Source of the DNA: an uncultured Muribaculaceae bacterium
GTDB lineage: Bacteria; Bacteroidota; Bacteroidia; Bacteroidales; Muribaculaceae
Direction of reading: 5' to 3'
Length of the DNA stretch: 64,000 nucleotides
Assembly: GCA_910578385.1 (NCBI GenBank)
Contig: CAJTQV010000001.1
Location: 62,001 to 126,000, forward strand
Shown here: positions 1 to 8,221 of the stretch, one piece after another
How the letters are laid out: each line of letters opens with the position of its first letter
How positions within the stretch are numbered: the stretch's first letter is position 1
Position numbers and translations under genes: made by a program
The notes under the pieces: model-generated
What the model was told of the DNA's origin: nothing
The model's input: only the letters and a program-made list of their open reading frames with translations
Database searches by the model: none

Positions 1-521
1 GCAAGCGTCACGGTCGAGTCGAAAGCGACCTCCTCGGTTTTTCCTGTCGGCAGCGCCACAATGGCATCTCCATATTGGTCAGCGAAATGCGACATCATGC
101 CGGTGTATTCGGGGCCTTTGAAGACTTCTGTCATGCCGGCCGGAACAAGCAGCGTCTCTGCACCGGTGTTGCCCAGATGGAAGTCAGAGATGCGATGTGC
201 CACAGGTTTGCCGAGTGAGCTGAGGTACTTGTCGTAAGTGGCGGCATTTGCTTTGAACAAAGGCTGTTCCATGGTTACAAGGGAGTCTTTACCTTCCACT
301 ATGAAACTTGCATCTCCCATCTGGTCGCCCGACAGGTATGTGTGGAGTTTGAATGTGCCGAAGTCCTGAACATCGAAAGAACCGACAGTTGCGCAGCACT
401 CCGTAGTTTTTTCAGCTTTGCAGCACTTCTCTGAGGCATCTGTTGCGCAGCAGTCATTTTGTGCGAGAGCCGCCGAACACAAAGTAACTGCGCCCGTAGC
501 CAGTAAAGCCAATTTCTTCAT
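1..521 (-). CDS. Secreted metallo-beta-lactamase-fold-like protein, C-terminus cut by the window edge
   Basis: About 173 residues are visible, starting at ATG 521 with a Sec signal peptide (MKKLALLATGAVTLCSAALA). The next 25 residues are rich in cysteine pairs (CC-CC-CC), then comes an alpha/beta domain. The stretch FIVEGKDSLVTMEQP followed by ISDFHLGNTG resembles the opening strands of MBL-fold hydrolases, but the usual HxHxDH zinc motif is not intact: only the H and N-T-G context remain. A degenerate or non-catalytic MBL protein is the best guess. The cysteine pairs could bind metal or form disulfides; that is inference. Position 599-606 holds its probable promoter. Confidence 0.55.
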   Translation of the reverse strand, partial: MKKLALLATGAVTLCSAALAQNDCCATDASEKCCKAEKTTECCATVGSFDVQDFGTFKLHTYLSGDQMGDASFIVEGKDSLVTMEQPLFKANAATYDKYLSSLGKPVAHRISDFHLGNTGAETLLVPAGMTEVFKGPEYTGMMSHFADQYGDAIVALPTGKTEEVAFDSTVTL

Positions 522-598
522 AATATTATCAATTTATTGGGTTGTCAGATATTCTTGCTTATTATCTGAAAGTCAATGTTACTAACTTTTAGATAGTG

Positions 599-606
599 CA
601 AAATTA
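599..606 (-). promoter_or_regulatory. Bacteroidetes -7 promoter box for the 1-521 gene
   Basis: On the minus strand the sequence reads TAATTTTG (TAnnTTTG consensus), with CTTG (one mismatch to the -33 TTTG) 20 nt upstream. It gives a leader of roughly 70 nt. The rest of 522-781 holds no gene that I can see. Confidence 0.5.
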
Positions 607-781
607 CAATCCATAATTCATAATTGCAAGAACTGAAAACCGTGTATGTAGCCTCCCTCAAATGTTAGTAATGCTGAGTATCAGCATATTATATCGCGTA
701 AAAATTCTCACGATTTCAAAAAATTAACAGACGTGACCTATAATTTGGCCGCGTCTGTTTAGCTTGTCCTTAATTGTCGTA

Positions 782-2485
782 TTATTGGAGCCTGGTGATC
801 ACGGCTATCCGGTTGGAGTAGGCCGGGAAGGTAACGGCTCCGTTTGTGACGGGAGCGGTCTGGCCTGTATAGAGCTCAGTCACGGTTTCGCCATCTGTGA
901 AGATGTCGCTGACATTTATTGGTGCGCCATCTATTGGCATAGTCTTGATAAGAACTGTGTCAGCCTCTTTGCGGCGTATGCATGTGTGGCTGTCTATCGT
1001 TGTCTGTCTGCCGCTGGCTATGGCGGGATGATTGCGCCGGATCTCTCCCAGGCGTTTGAAGTGGTTCATTAACGTCGTGTCCATGTCGTTCCAGTTCATG
1101 TCTGAGCGAAATGCCTGATTGCTGTCTACATTATACTGTGCGTCGCTAAGTTTGCGTCCCGATTCATCGCCATAGAATATCTGCGCGATACCGGGAGAGA
1201 GCAGCAAAGTCGTCGCACAGTCGGTCATATTGCTCATGTCGGCGTCACGGTGATAGGAATTGTTCAGATAGTTGAACGGGAACCAGTCGGAATGTGTCGC
1301 CACGCTATCAGCATATGCCTGCCATGTATAGACAATCGCATCGAGGTCACCACGTTTCGGGAAATTACAGTTGACCATGTTCGAGAATCCGGCGGCTGCA
1401 TACTCAGGTTTGTACTCTATACCCGACGGTTCGAAGTCGCCGGTCAGGAAGATTTTGTCGGTCCATTTTGATGCCGGGTCTTCCGGATGTTTGGCTCGCC
1501 ATCTGTCAAGTGCGGCATTGCAGGCATCGCTCAGTTCTTTCCAGCAGTAGAGATGCACATTCTCAACAATATCACACCGGAAGCCATCTATGCCAAATTC
1601 CTCAACCCACGAGGCAATCCATGAAATGACATACTGCATGGGACTCCACTTTCTGTCCACTCGCAATGCTCTTGCCGAAGGATTGACCCACGGGTCGTTT
1701 GACTTCCCCTCTTTTTTCCATTTGCGGTGAAGAAATGTCGGTATCTTGACAGGCTCTTTGCTCTCATCCTTGAAATCAGGCATTCCGTAGAGTGTCGCCT
1801 CCAGAGGATTGCTTTCATCCCAGTTCTCATCGGGCATTCGTATCCATCCGCGGTCATACCATCCGTTCCAGTTCAGGCGGTTCGCGAAGAAATCGTCGAA
1901 ACTCCATTCCCGGATATGTTGTGCGGCCTCTTGCTCGGTCAGTCCGGTTTCTGCAAAACCATATTGCACGGCATCGAGCAGGGTGGGGTAGCCGGGGTCG
2001 TTTAGGTTAGCCCCAAGCATCACCCTTATACCTTGCGAATGGAGAGTGTTGACCAGTTCTCGGAATTCTTCTACCGTTCCGTAATTCTTGTCAATCTGAG
2101 TATAATCAAGAGGGTAGTAGCCATGGTATCCGTAGTGAGGGAAGTCGTTGATCGATCCGCTTCCCGACATCCAGCCATGCAGCTGTTCGTAGACATCGGT
2201 CATCCATACAACATCAATGCCCAGGTCGGTGAAATATCCCTCACGGGCTTTCCGGAGCATTCCCTTGAAATCGCCGCCATGGAATGTGGCCGCATTCAGC
2301 TGTTCGCTGCCGTAGTCAACTATACGGCCATAGTTGACATCGTTGGTTGAATCACCATTGCAGAAACGGTCAGTTATTACGAAGTAAACCGTAGCGTTCC
2401 GCCAGTCGAAAGAGTCAGTATTTACGGCAGCCGTAACCCCGAGTGAGCAGCTTGCCAAAACGACAGAGTAGAGTAGTTTTTTCAT
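782..2485 (-). CDS. MalS-like periplasmic GH13 alpha-amylase family protein with altered catalytic motifs
   Basis: 567 residues from the ATG at 2485, with a Sec signal peptide (MKKLLYSVVLASCSLGVTAA). An ATG at 2506 is also open, but the promoter box at 2504-2511 overlaps it, so 2485 is preferred. Long stretches track E. coli MalS as I remember it: TDRFxNGD, TFHGGD, DFPHYGYHGYY, GIDGFR, IFYGDES, RSDMNW and RxxHPAI. The GH13 active-site regions deviate. Region I reads GANLND (MalS DVVMNH), region III reads TGDFEP (MalS TGEAWG) and region IV reads YLNNSYHRD (MalS YLSSHD); only the region II GFRxD nucleophile is kept (D about residue 305). It may be a carbohydrate-binding pseudoenzyme or have changed specificity. 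Monocistronic. Confidence 0.85.
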   Translation of the reverse strand: MKKLLYSVVLASCSLGVTAAVNTDSFDWRNATVYFVITDRFCNGDSTNDVNYGRIVDYGSEQLNAATFHGGDFKGMLRKAREGYFTDLGIDVVWMTDVYEQLHGWMSGSGSINDFPHYGYHGYYPLDYTQIDKNYGTVEEFRELVNTLHSQGIRVMLGANLNDPGYPTLLDAVQYGFAETGLTEQEAAQHIREWSFDDFFANRLNWNGWYDRGWIRMPDENWDESNPLEATLYGMPDFKDESKEPVKIPTFLHRKWKKEGKSNDPWVNPSARALRVDRKWSPMQYVISWIASWVEEFGIDGFRCDIVENVHLYCWKELSDACNAALDRWRAKHPEDPASKWTDKIFLTGDFEPSGIEYKPEYAAAGFSNMVNCNFPKRGDLDAIVYTWQAYADSVATHSDWFPFNYLNNSYHRDADMSNMTDCATTLLLSPGIAQIFYGDESGRKLSDAQYNVDSNQAFRSDMNWNDMDTTLMNHFKRLGEIRRNHPAIASGRQTTIDSHTCIRRKEADTVLIKTMPIDGAPINVSDIFTDGETVTELYTGQTAPVTNGAVTFPAYSNRIAVITRLQ

Positions 2486-2503
2486 CACATTAAAAATTTG
2501 TGA

Positions 2504-2511
2504 CAAAATTA
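2504..2511 (-). promoter_or_regulatory. -7 promoter box for the MalS-like gene
   Basis: The minus strand reads TAATTTTG, matching TAnnTTTG. Transcription would start near 2497, about 12 nt before the ATG at 2485. Confidence 0.5.
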
Positions 2512-2605
2512 CATCTTTACTACGTCACCTGAAATACTGATTTATAACCATAGTGTATTTTCAATATTGATTGCCGAGGGTGTTGCAAATACTGCTAAAC
2601 ATCTG

Positions 2606-2698
2606 AATTGTAGGGACGCACGGCTCGTGCGTCCGTCTGTACCTTTCTGATGATAAAGTGTGTAAATGCGGACGCACGCGCCGTGCGTCCCTACAATT
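2606..2698. repeat. REP-like paired palindromes (30-bp inverted arms)
   Basis: Arm 2606-2635 and arm 2669-2698 are inverted copies matching at 29 of 30 bases, separated by 33 nt. Each arm is itself a small hairpin (GACGCAC...GTGCGTC). It lies between the stop of the LuxR gene and the start of the MalS-like gene, both on the minus strand. The GTAGGGACGCAC core resembles dispersed REP-type elements known from many bacteria; copy number in this genome cannot be seen here. Confidence 0.7.
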
Positions 2699-2731
2699 TC
2701 TTGGCATGCCTTGTTCTGCAACACATTATCC

Positions 2732-3496
2732 TTACAGCAATTTCATCTCGGAAGCTGCCAGCAGAGCTTCCATGGAATTGCCCACACTGAGTTTTTCAAG
2801 AATGTTTTGCCGGTGCCGGTTCACTGTGTGGATGCTTATTCCCAATATATCCGCAATCTGTTTGCTGGGTTTACCGACCTTGATAAGGTTGAGGATTTCT
2901 TTCTCACGGCGGCTGAGTATTCGGCTTCTACGTTCGTTAAGCTCAAGATGAGCGATACTGCCGGTCTCCATGTTGACTATAGCGGGAGAGATGTCCGGGC
3001 CTGCTTCCTGATTTGAATCAAGGTTGTAAATACACAATATCAGCCATATTTTGCCATTGGGCGATAGCTGCATTATACGTGTGCTGTTAACTACCATTAC
3101 GTATCTGTCGTCGCGAGTCTTGATTCTGAACCGGCAAGTAGCCATATGTTGCAGCTTCTCCGTGACCGGGAGACTGTCAGCAAACTTGAAAAACTCATAT
3201 TCGAGCATGCGTTTCTCTACAAGGTCTTCCGGATGGATGCGGCAGTAAATTACATCCTCATCGCTCGAATTGAATTCCCCGGCATTATTACCAATGCCTA
3301 AAAGCCGTGCGAACGCACCACCGTAAATCCAGCAGCGGTCGGCCGCAGCATCGGTTAACACCCGGCAATCGTTGTCTATGGCAGATGCACATTCCACGGC
3401 AAGACAGCTCCGTTGTACTACCGCAGGGTTAAGTTGTTCCTCATCAAGTCGCTGTGCATCATAAATACCGGTTATTTCTTTTCTAAGTACGTCCAT
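2732..3496 (-). CDS. LuxR-type transcriptional regulator with PAS-like sensor domain
   Basis: 254 residues. The first 170 or so look like a PAS-type sensor (around residue 120: FRIKTRDDRYVMVVNSTRIM), with no receiver aspartate pattern. The C-terminal 60 residues are a GerE/LuxR helix-turn-helix (LSRREKEILNLIKVGKPSKQ, then IADILGISIHTVNRHRQNI). It follows the AraC gene by 9 bp on the same strand, so the two regulators probably form one transcript facing away from the flavodoxin gene. The signal is unknown. Confidence 0.88.
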   Translation of the reverse strand: MDVLRKEITGIYDAQRLDEEQLNPAVVQRSCLAVECASAIDNDCRVLTDAAADRCWIYGGAFARLLGIGNNAGEFNSSDEDVIYCRIHPEDLVEKRMLEYEFFKFADSLPVTEKLQHMATCRFRIKTRDDRYVMVVNSTRIMQLSPNGKIWLILCIYNLDSNQEAGPDISPAIVNMETGSIAHLELNERRSRILSRREKEILNLIKVGKPSKQIADILGISIHTVNRHRQNILEKLSVGNSMEALLAASEMKLL

Positions 3497-3505
3497 ATTC
3501 GGTGC

Positions 3506-4321
3506 CTATTCGCGGTAGTCGGAAGGACTCATGCCCAGGTAGTTCTGGACGTAGCGGGTGAAATAACCAGGCGATGAGAAGTGGAACATGTCGGATATCT
3601 GAACAAACGTCAGTTGCTTGTTGCGTAACTGGCGCGATATGTCGAGGGCAGTGTAGCGGTTGATCCAGAAATTGGCGGAGTGGCCGCTGACTTTCTTGCA
3701 TATCTCTGACAGATATTTGGGAGTTATGCAGAGTTCGGAAGCGTAATATGTAACCTCCCGATGCTCGCGGTACACCCCGCTGTCAAGCAACTCGAAGAAC
3801 CTGTTCATGATCGATGCCCCCTGGGCGGAAATCGAGTTCTCCCCGTAAAGCCAGGCGTGGAAATCAAAGAAGTCGAGAATCATAAGCTGCACAGCGCAAC
3901 GTATGCTCTCCTCGTAGAAAACAAATCCGGTGGTGTCATAACGGTACTTCACACCTTGAAAATCCTGAAGACACAGCGCGAATTGGGCTTCGTTGAGATC
4001 CATGACAGGATTCATGAACAGAGCGAGCTGTCCTCTCATGCCGTAATTTGACTGAGGGGTGCAATGCTCTACAAATCCACTCTCGATATAGATGACCATG
4101 ACCTTGAAATCTTCCGACTCAAGCATGTTCTCAATCAAGCTGCCCTTGCGGACAATCATAAGGTTGTGGCGACTGAATGTGAAGTGGTTGCCATTGAAAT
4201 CAAATTCCATGCTCCCTTCCAGGCAGAGCGCATGTGCAAGATAGCCTTCCATTTTCTCCGAGGCTACCTCTCTCAGTGTGTCACTGATGACTATCTTGTC
4301 AAATAATCCGGTCTCTTCCAT
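3506..4321 (-). CDS. AraC-family transcriptional regulator
   Basis: 271 residues. The N-terminal part is a cupin-like sensor (EGSMEFDFNGNHFTFSRHNL). The C-terminal 100 residues form the double helix-turn-helix of AraC proteins, ending with the signature SSPGYFTRYVQNYLGMSPSD. Divergent from the flavodoxin lipoprotein gene at 4472; the 150-bp spacer contains a palindrome (4360-4375) that could be its operator. AraC proteins of this type next to flavodoxin, AKR and cupin genes often respond to oxidised or aromatic compounds; that role is inference here. Confidence 0.9.
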   Translation of the reverse strand: MEETGLFDKIVISDTLREVASEKMEGYLAHALCLEGSMEFDFNGNHFTFSRHNLMIVRKGSLIENMLESEDFKVMVIYIESGFVEHCTPQSNYGMRGQLALFMNPVMDLNEAQFALCLQDFQGVKYRYDTTGFVFYEESIRCAVQLMILDFFDFHAWLYGENSISAQGASIMNRFFELLDSGVYREHREVTYYASELCITPKYLSEICKKVSGHSANFWINRYTALDISRQLRNKQLTFVQISDMFHFSSPGYFTRYVQNYLGMSPSDYRE

Positions 4322-4359
4322 AACGTTTCAGCTTCTTTAATTGCGAATTTACAAAAAAA

Positions 4360-4385
4360 ATCTGAAAATTCAGATAACATCTGAA
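4360..4385. promoter_or_regulatory. Candidate AraC operator (ATCTGAA repeats)
   Basis: ATCTGAA-AA-TTCAGAT is a perfect 7-bp-arm palindrome at 4360-4375, and a third ATCTGAA follows at 4379-4385. It lies in the spacer between the divergent araC-like and flavodoxin genes. Confidence 0.4.
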
Positions 4386-4438
4386 ATTATGGTTAAAACG
4401 GAGGGAAAAAGGGTAACTTACCGATGCGGTGTCATTTG

Positions 4439-4446
4439 TAATTTTG
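4439..4446 (+). promoter_or_regulatory. -7 promoter box for the flavodoxin gene
   Basis: TAATTTTG matches TAnnTTTG exactly and gives a leader of about 20 nt before ATG 4472. A convincing -33 TTTG at 19-21 nt is not seen, which would fit an activator-dependent promoter. Confidence 0.5.
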
Positions 4447-4471
4447 CAACAGAAACCTAACAACTTCAAAT

Positions 4472-5215
4472 ATGAAAAAGTTATTTGCCATTTTGCTGGC
4501 GTTGATGACCATCACGTCATGCAACGCAAACGAGAGTGACAGTCCGCAATCGGCTCCCGGCGAGTCTGGTGCCTATTTCAACGGCAAGAAAGTGCTCGTA
4601 GCCTATTTCTCATGGGGCGGAACGACACGCCGCATGGCTGAAGCCATACAGAGCACGACCGGAGGAGACATCTTCGAAATCGAACCGGTTGTTCCTTACC
4701 CCTCGGAATACACTCCCTGTACCGAGGTTGCTCTTGAAGAGCGCGACAACGATGCACGTCCTGCGATTAAGAACAGCGTGGAGAACTGGGATGAGTATGA
4801 CATCGTTTTTATCGGTTGTCCGGTATGGTGGCACACGGCACCTATGATCATATCCACTTTTGCCGAGAGCTACGATTTCTCCGGAAAGACAGTGGTGCCG
4901 TTCTGTACCTATGCTGCGACATTCCGCGACGAGACTCTTCAGAAAATCGTTGATCTCACTCCGGCAGCCGAACACCTCGAAGGTCTCGGCACAACTGGAA
5001 ACACCTCCGGTGTAGCAGCATGGATTGAAAGAATCAGTGCCGAATGGAATGCCTCTCATCCCGATAGCAGCGTGATTGCTGAAATCAGAAGTGAGAACAT
5101 CGGTGGAACGACGCTGTTTTACGATTTAAACGGACTCCCGGTCAGCAATCCTGAGGCGCAGAAAGGAATATTTATTGCCCGTGATTCCAGCGGCACAAGA
5201 AAAATAATGAGATAA
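4472..5215 (+). CDS. Flavodoxin-fold lipoprotein with C-terminal sorting-like tail
   Basis: 247 residues. A lipoprotein signal peptide ends in TITSC (Cys 17). Residues about 38-195 are a flavodoxin domain: the FMN phosphate loop is SWGGTTRRMAE, followed by GCPVWWHTAPM and FCTYAATF, characteristic of the flavodoxin_4 family. The last 40 residues (FYDLNGLPV...KGIFIARD...RKIMR) resemble the short C-terminal tail found on many exported Bacteroidetes proteins. Having a lipobox and such a tail on one protein is odd. Stand-alone gene opposite the AraC/LuxR pair. Probable role: redox partner outside the cytoplasmic membrane. Confidence 0.85.
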   Translation: MKKLFAILLALMTITSCNANESDSPQSAPGESGAYFNGKKVLVAYFSWGGTTRRMAEAIQSTTGGDIFEIEPVVPYPSEYTPCTEVALEERDNDARPAIKNSVENWDEYDIVFIGCPVWWHTAPMIISTFAESYDFSGKTVVPFCTYAATFRDETLQKIVDLTPAAEHLEGLGTTGNTSGVAAWIERISAEWNASHPDSSVIAEIRSENIGGTTLFYDLNGLPVSNPEAQKGIFIARDSSGTRKIMR

Positions 5216-5285
5216 GCATTCGTCATAAGACCGTCATCATAAGACAGGAAATCCGTCAATAGTTATTTGTTGTTACATTGCAGAG

Positions 5286-5312
5286 AGGGCCGGCGCTATT
5301 AACGTCGGCCCT
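5286..5312. terminator. GC-rich hairpin downstream of the flavodoxin gene
   Basis: AGGGCCGGCG and CGTCGGCCCT form a 10-bp stem with one G-A mismatch around a 7-nt loop. No T-run follows, so intrinsic termination is uncertain. It sits between two convergent genes. Confidence 0.4.
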
Positions 5313-5394
5313 TATCGCGTTCGCCATGAGCATACCATGTGCGCATGTTTCAGTAAATCTTAATCAGAGGTTGTGTCGCTTTTAGTTGGTATTC

Positions 5395-6387
5395 TTACCG
5401 TCCGATATGCGACTGATTGTTTGCATTGTAACGGTCTCCATGAATCCGGATTGTGTCGAGAAACGAGTCGATTTGTTCCATCTCTTCCTTACTGTACGTT
5501 ACATTGACTGCCGCGATGTTGTCTTCAAGGTGCCTTAGGCTTCTGCTACCGGGTATTGGGACAATCCAAGGCTTCTGATAAAGTATCCATGATATGGCCA
5601 CCTGAGCGGGTGTGATACCTTTCTTGTCAGCGATAGACTTGACAAAGTCCACAAGAGCCATATTCGCCTCGATGTTTTCCTTTTGGAAACGTGGCACAGA
5701 TGAACGGAAGTCGTGTTTCCCGAACTTTGTGTCTTTGGTTATGCCGCCGGTAAGGAAACCCTTTCCGAGGGGACTGAACGGAACAAGGCCTATCCCGAGT
5801 TCTTCAAGAACAGGTAGAAGGTTCTTTTCCGGTTCACGCCAGAAAAGAGAAAATTCACTCTGTACGGCTGTAAGTGGCAGGATCGCGTTTGCCTCGCGGA
5901 TGGTGTTGACACCGGCTTCAGAAAGGCCCCAGTGCAGAATCTTGCCTTCATCCATCAAATCTTTGATTGTTCCGGCAACCTCAGCGATAGGGACAGCAGG
6001 GTCAACACGATGCTGATAGTAGAGGTCTATATGGTCTGTGCGAAGACGCTTCAACGAGCCTTCAACAGACTTCCGGATTGTTTCGGGACGGCTGTCAAGC
6101 ACTTGCTTGAAATCGTCCATATTCATACTGATACCGAACTTTGTGGCAATCTTCACCTCGTTCCGTATCGGTTCGAGAGCTTCACCGACAAGTTCCTCAT
6201 TGGTGTAGGGACCGTATACCTCTGCTGTGTCGAAGAAAGTCACACCCAAGTCATGGGCAATTCTGATAAGTTTTATCATTTCTTTCTTGTCAGCCGGTTC
6301 TCCGTAGCCGTGGCTCATTGCCATACACCCAAGTCCTATGGCTGATACTTCAAGCGGAGATACAGTTCCTAATATTCTGTTTTTCAT
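5395..6387 (-). CDS. Aldo/keto reductase
   Basis: 330 residues, a full-length NADPH-dependent AKR barrel. The catalytic tetrad is visible: D in FFDTAEVYG, the Y of that motif, K in IATKFG and H in DLYYQHRVD. The nucleotide-binding end reads IPGSRSLRHLEDNI. It shares the opening GLGCMxMSHxYGxPADKK with the AKR at 11570, so the two are paralogues flanking the hydrolase genes. The substrate is unknown. Its 5' side is followed by the inverted-repeat element at 6479-6945. Confidence 0.93.
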   Translation of the reverse strand: MKNRILGTVSPLEVSAIGLGCMAMSHGYGEPADKKEMIKLIRIAHDLGVTFFDTAEVYGPYTNEELVGEALEPIRNEVKIATKFGISMNMDDFKQVLDSRPETIRKSVEGSLKRLRTDHIDLYYQHRVDPAVPIAEVAGTIKDLMDEGKILHWGLSEAGVNTIREANAILPLTAVQSEFSLFWREPEKNLLPVLEELGIGLVPFSPLGKGFLTGGITKDTKFGKHDFRSSVPRFQKENIEANMALVDFVKSIADKKGITPAQVAISWILYQKPWIVPIPGSRSLRHLEDNIAAVNVTYSKEEMEQIDSFLDTIRIHGDRYNANNQSHIGR

Positions 6388-6478
6388 ATTCTATTATATT
6401 TGGTTCAGTAATAGAACACCTCAACGTTGTCAGATACATTTCATGAATGGCGGTGACTATTGCACTTTTGGTGGTTTT

Positions 6479-6945
6479 AGGCCCCGTTTCATAAAAATAG
6501 CGGTCGCTGGGGTCGCAGCCTTGCGACGATTTTTGTTCTTGACTGAAAGGAGCAACCTTTCGGTTGTGACTGCAAGTCAAGGACAAAAAGCGGCCAAGGA
6601 TGCGAGTCTGCGGTAACTTTTCAGAATAACTATGTTTGGATTGGTTTTTTGCAACATAAATTTTGATTTCTGAAGATTTCCCACTCTTTTTTCATGCTCC
6701 GGTATTTCTGAACCTGTGTTGTTGTTTCCTATATCTGGTGGTCAGTATTGACGACCACGCAATCGGTGTGCGCTGTCTAATTGAAATCGTTGAGAAATGT
6801 TCAAATATTGGGTTTGTCCGGCTTTGAGCGATGCTTTTCGCCAAGTCTCGTCGGTCGCATAGCCCGCTATGCTCCCTCCTCAACTTGCGAAAATCATTCG
6901 CTCAAAGCCGCCCCAGCGACCGCTATTTTTTATGAAACGGGGCCT
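6479..6945. repeat. 467-bp non-coding element with 34-35 bp terminal inverted repeats
   Basis: Left end 6479-6512 and right end 6911-6945 are inverted copies (AGGCCCCGTTTCATAAAAA... against ...TTTTTTATGAAACGGGGCCT) differing by one A. Inside lie two further hairpins: TTGTTCTTGACT...AGTCAAGGACAA around 6533-6592, with a nested GAAAGG/CCTTTC stem, and an imperfect pair CTTTGAGCGATG.../...CATTCGCTCAAAG around 6821-6908 containing GCATAGCCCGCTATGC. No open reading frame inside looks real. The right end stops within the stop codon of the esterase gene. It looks like a MITE or a composite REP-type element. Confidence 0.75.
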
Positions 6946-8021
6946 TAGTCAGCGTGTACCGGGGTGAACCCCGTACTGTTGCCTGATTTCATATTCTTTT
7001 GCCAGAATTTCAGCGCGTCATTTATCCAGCCTTCGGCAACTGTACCATGTCCGAGGCCGAATCCATGTCCTAAACCATCGTACACATGGAACTCATTCGG
7101 TATGCCCATTTCAGACAGACGTTGCAGCCTGGTCAGCATTGTTCGCCATGAGGCAATTCCGTCGTTTGACCCTACACAGGCATAGGTCGGTGCCTCATAT
7201 TGAGATGCTGTTGAATAACCCGTATATTGCATGATGACGGCAGCGGCCTGAGGTATATCTCTGCGTCCGGTAAGTTGATAGAGGTATGATGAATTTCCAA
7301 GAGTGGCCGCCATTCTTGCCCCGGCGGACCCTCCCCATAAGGAATAATTATCTGTTTTGACCCCCAATTCTGCGGCATTGTCATGAATATAGGTTATGGC
7401 ACGTGCCAAATCATTATAGGGATCATACGGTCTGTATATCAGCGCAAATGCACTATAACCGGCTTTGCTTATTTCAAGTGAGTGCGGAAAACTGTCGTGC
7501 ATGGCTCCGACATACATGAATCCGCCTCCGGCATTGGTGATTGCAAATGGTTTCCTTTCCGTGCCTCTGAAAAGAAACAGTCCGGAATCAGCTTTTGAAG
7601 GGTCAGCGGCTATTTCTGATTCGGAGTAAATCGGATAGAAAATCTGTTTGCCCGACATAGCCTCATTGCGTAGATAGTTCAATATCTCAACTGTGTTGTC
7701 AACCGAGATATAGGAATACCATACATACACGTTTGAAGTGCTTACCTGAGCGAGAGTCATTGAAGCGGGGACGTTGCGGTCAACCGGAAACAGCAGGTGT
7801 CCGAAGTCTCCGAAGGCCGGATCAGCGATAACCTCACCAACGGTGGTGTCGGCAGTGAAATATCCATCACTTTGTTTCATTTCGTTTTCGCCCCTTGCCG
7901 GCGAGCTGTTGGTTGTTAATATTGGTTCACTCTCTTTTCCAAAATCGCTGTCATGTGAGCAAGCACCGCAAAGCACTGAGCAGGCAATCAGCAGTGTCGC
8001 CAGCATATATTCACTTTTCAT
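6945..8021 (-). CDS. Alpha/beta hydrolase (acetyl-esterase-like), probable lipoprotein
   Basis: 358 residues. An export signal is followed by a Cys at about residue 21 (SVLCGACSHD); position -3 is Cys rather than Leu/Val/Ile, so lipidation is likely but not certain. The hydrolase domain (about 110-345) has the nucleophile elbow GGSAGARM, an acid in SNDGIASW and the histidine in GLGHGFGLG. It resembles the feruloyl/acetyl esterase-like protein at 10572. Carbohydrate- or xenobiotic-ester hydrolysis at the cell surface is inferred. The stop codon overlaps the outer edge of the inverted-repeat element. Confidence 0.85.
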   Translation of the reverse strand: MKSEYMLATLLIACSVLCGACSHDSDFGKESEPILTTNSSPARGENEMKQSDGYFTADTTVGEVIADPAFGDFGHLLFPVDRNVPASMTLAQVSTSNVYVWYSYISVDNTVEILNYLRNEAMSGKQIFYPIYSESEIAADPSKADSGLFLFRGTERKPFAITNAGGGFMYVGAMHDSFPHSLEISKAGYSAFALIYRPYDPYNDLARAITYIHDNAAELGVKTDNYSLWGGSAGARMAATLGNSSYLYQLTGRRDIPQAAAVIMQYTGYSTASQYEAPTYACVGSNDGIASWRTMLTRLQRLSEMGIPNEFHVYDGLGHGFGLGHGTVAEGWINDALKFWQKNMKSGNSTGFTPVHAD

Positions 8022-8221
8022 ATTGATGTTATTATTTCTTCCCCTTTACCTATGATTTGAAATCAGTTTTTAACTTCATCAGTGGATACTTATGATGTTT
8101 TGCCATACCTATCTGACCCGCTCCGGTCAGTATCATTACATTTGGCTGCTATCTCTTCGGGAACCCGCGGGAGGGGTGCGCCACGAGCCCTTGATTTCCG
8201 ATTTTATTTCCATTAACGTCA

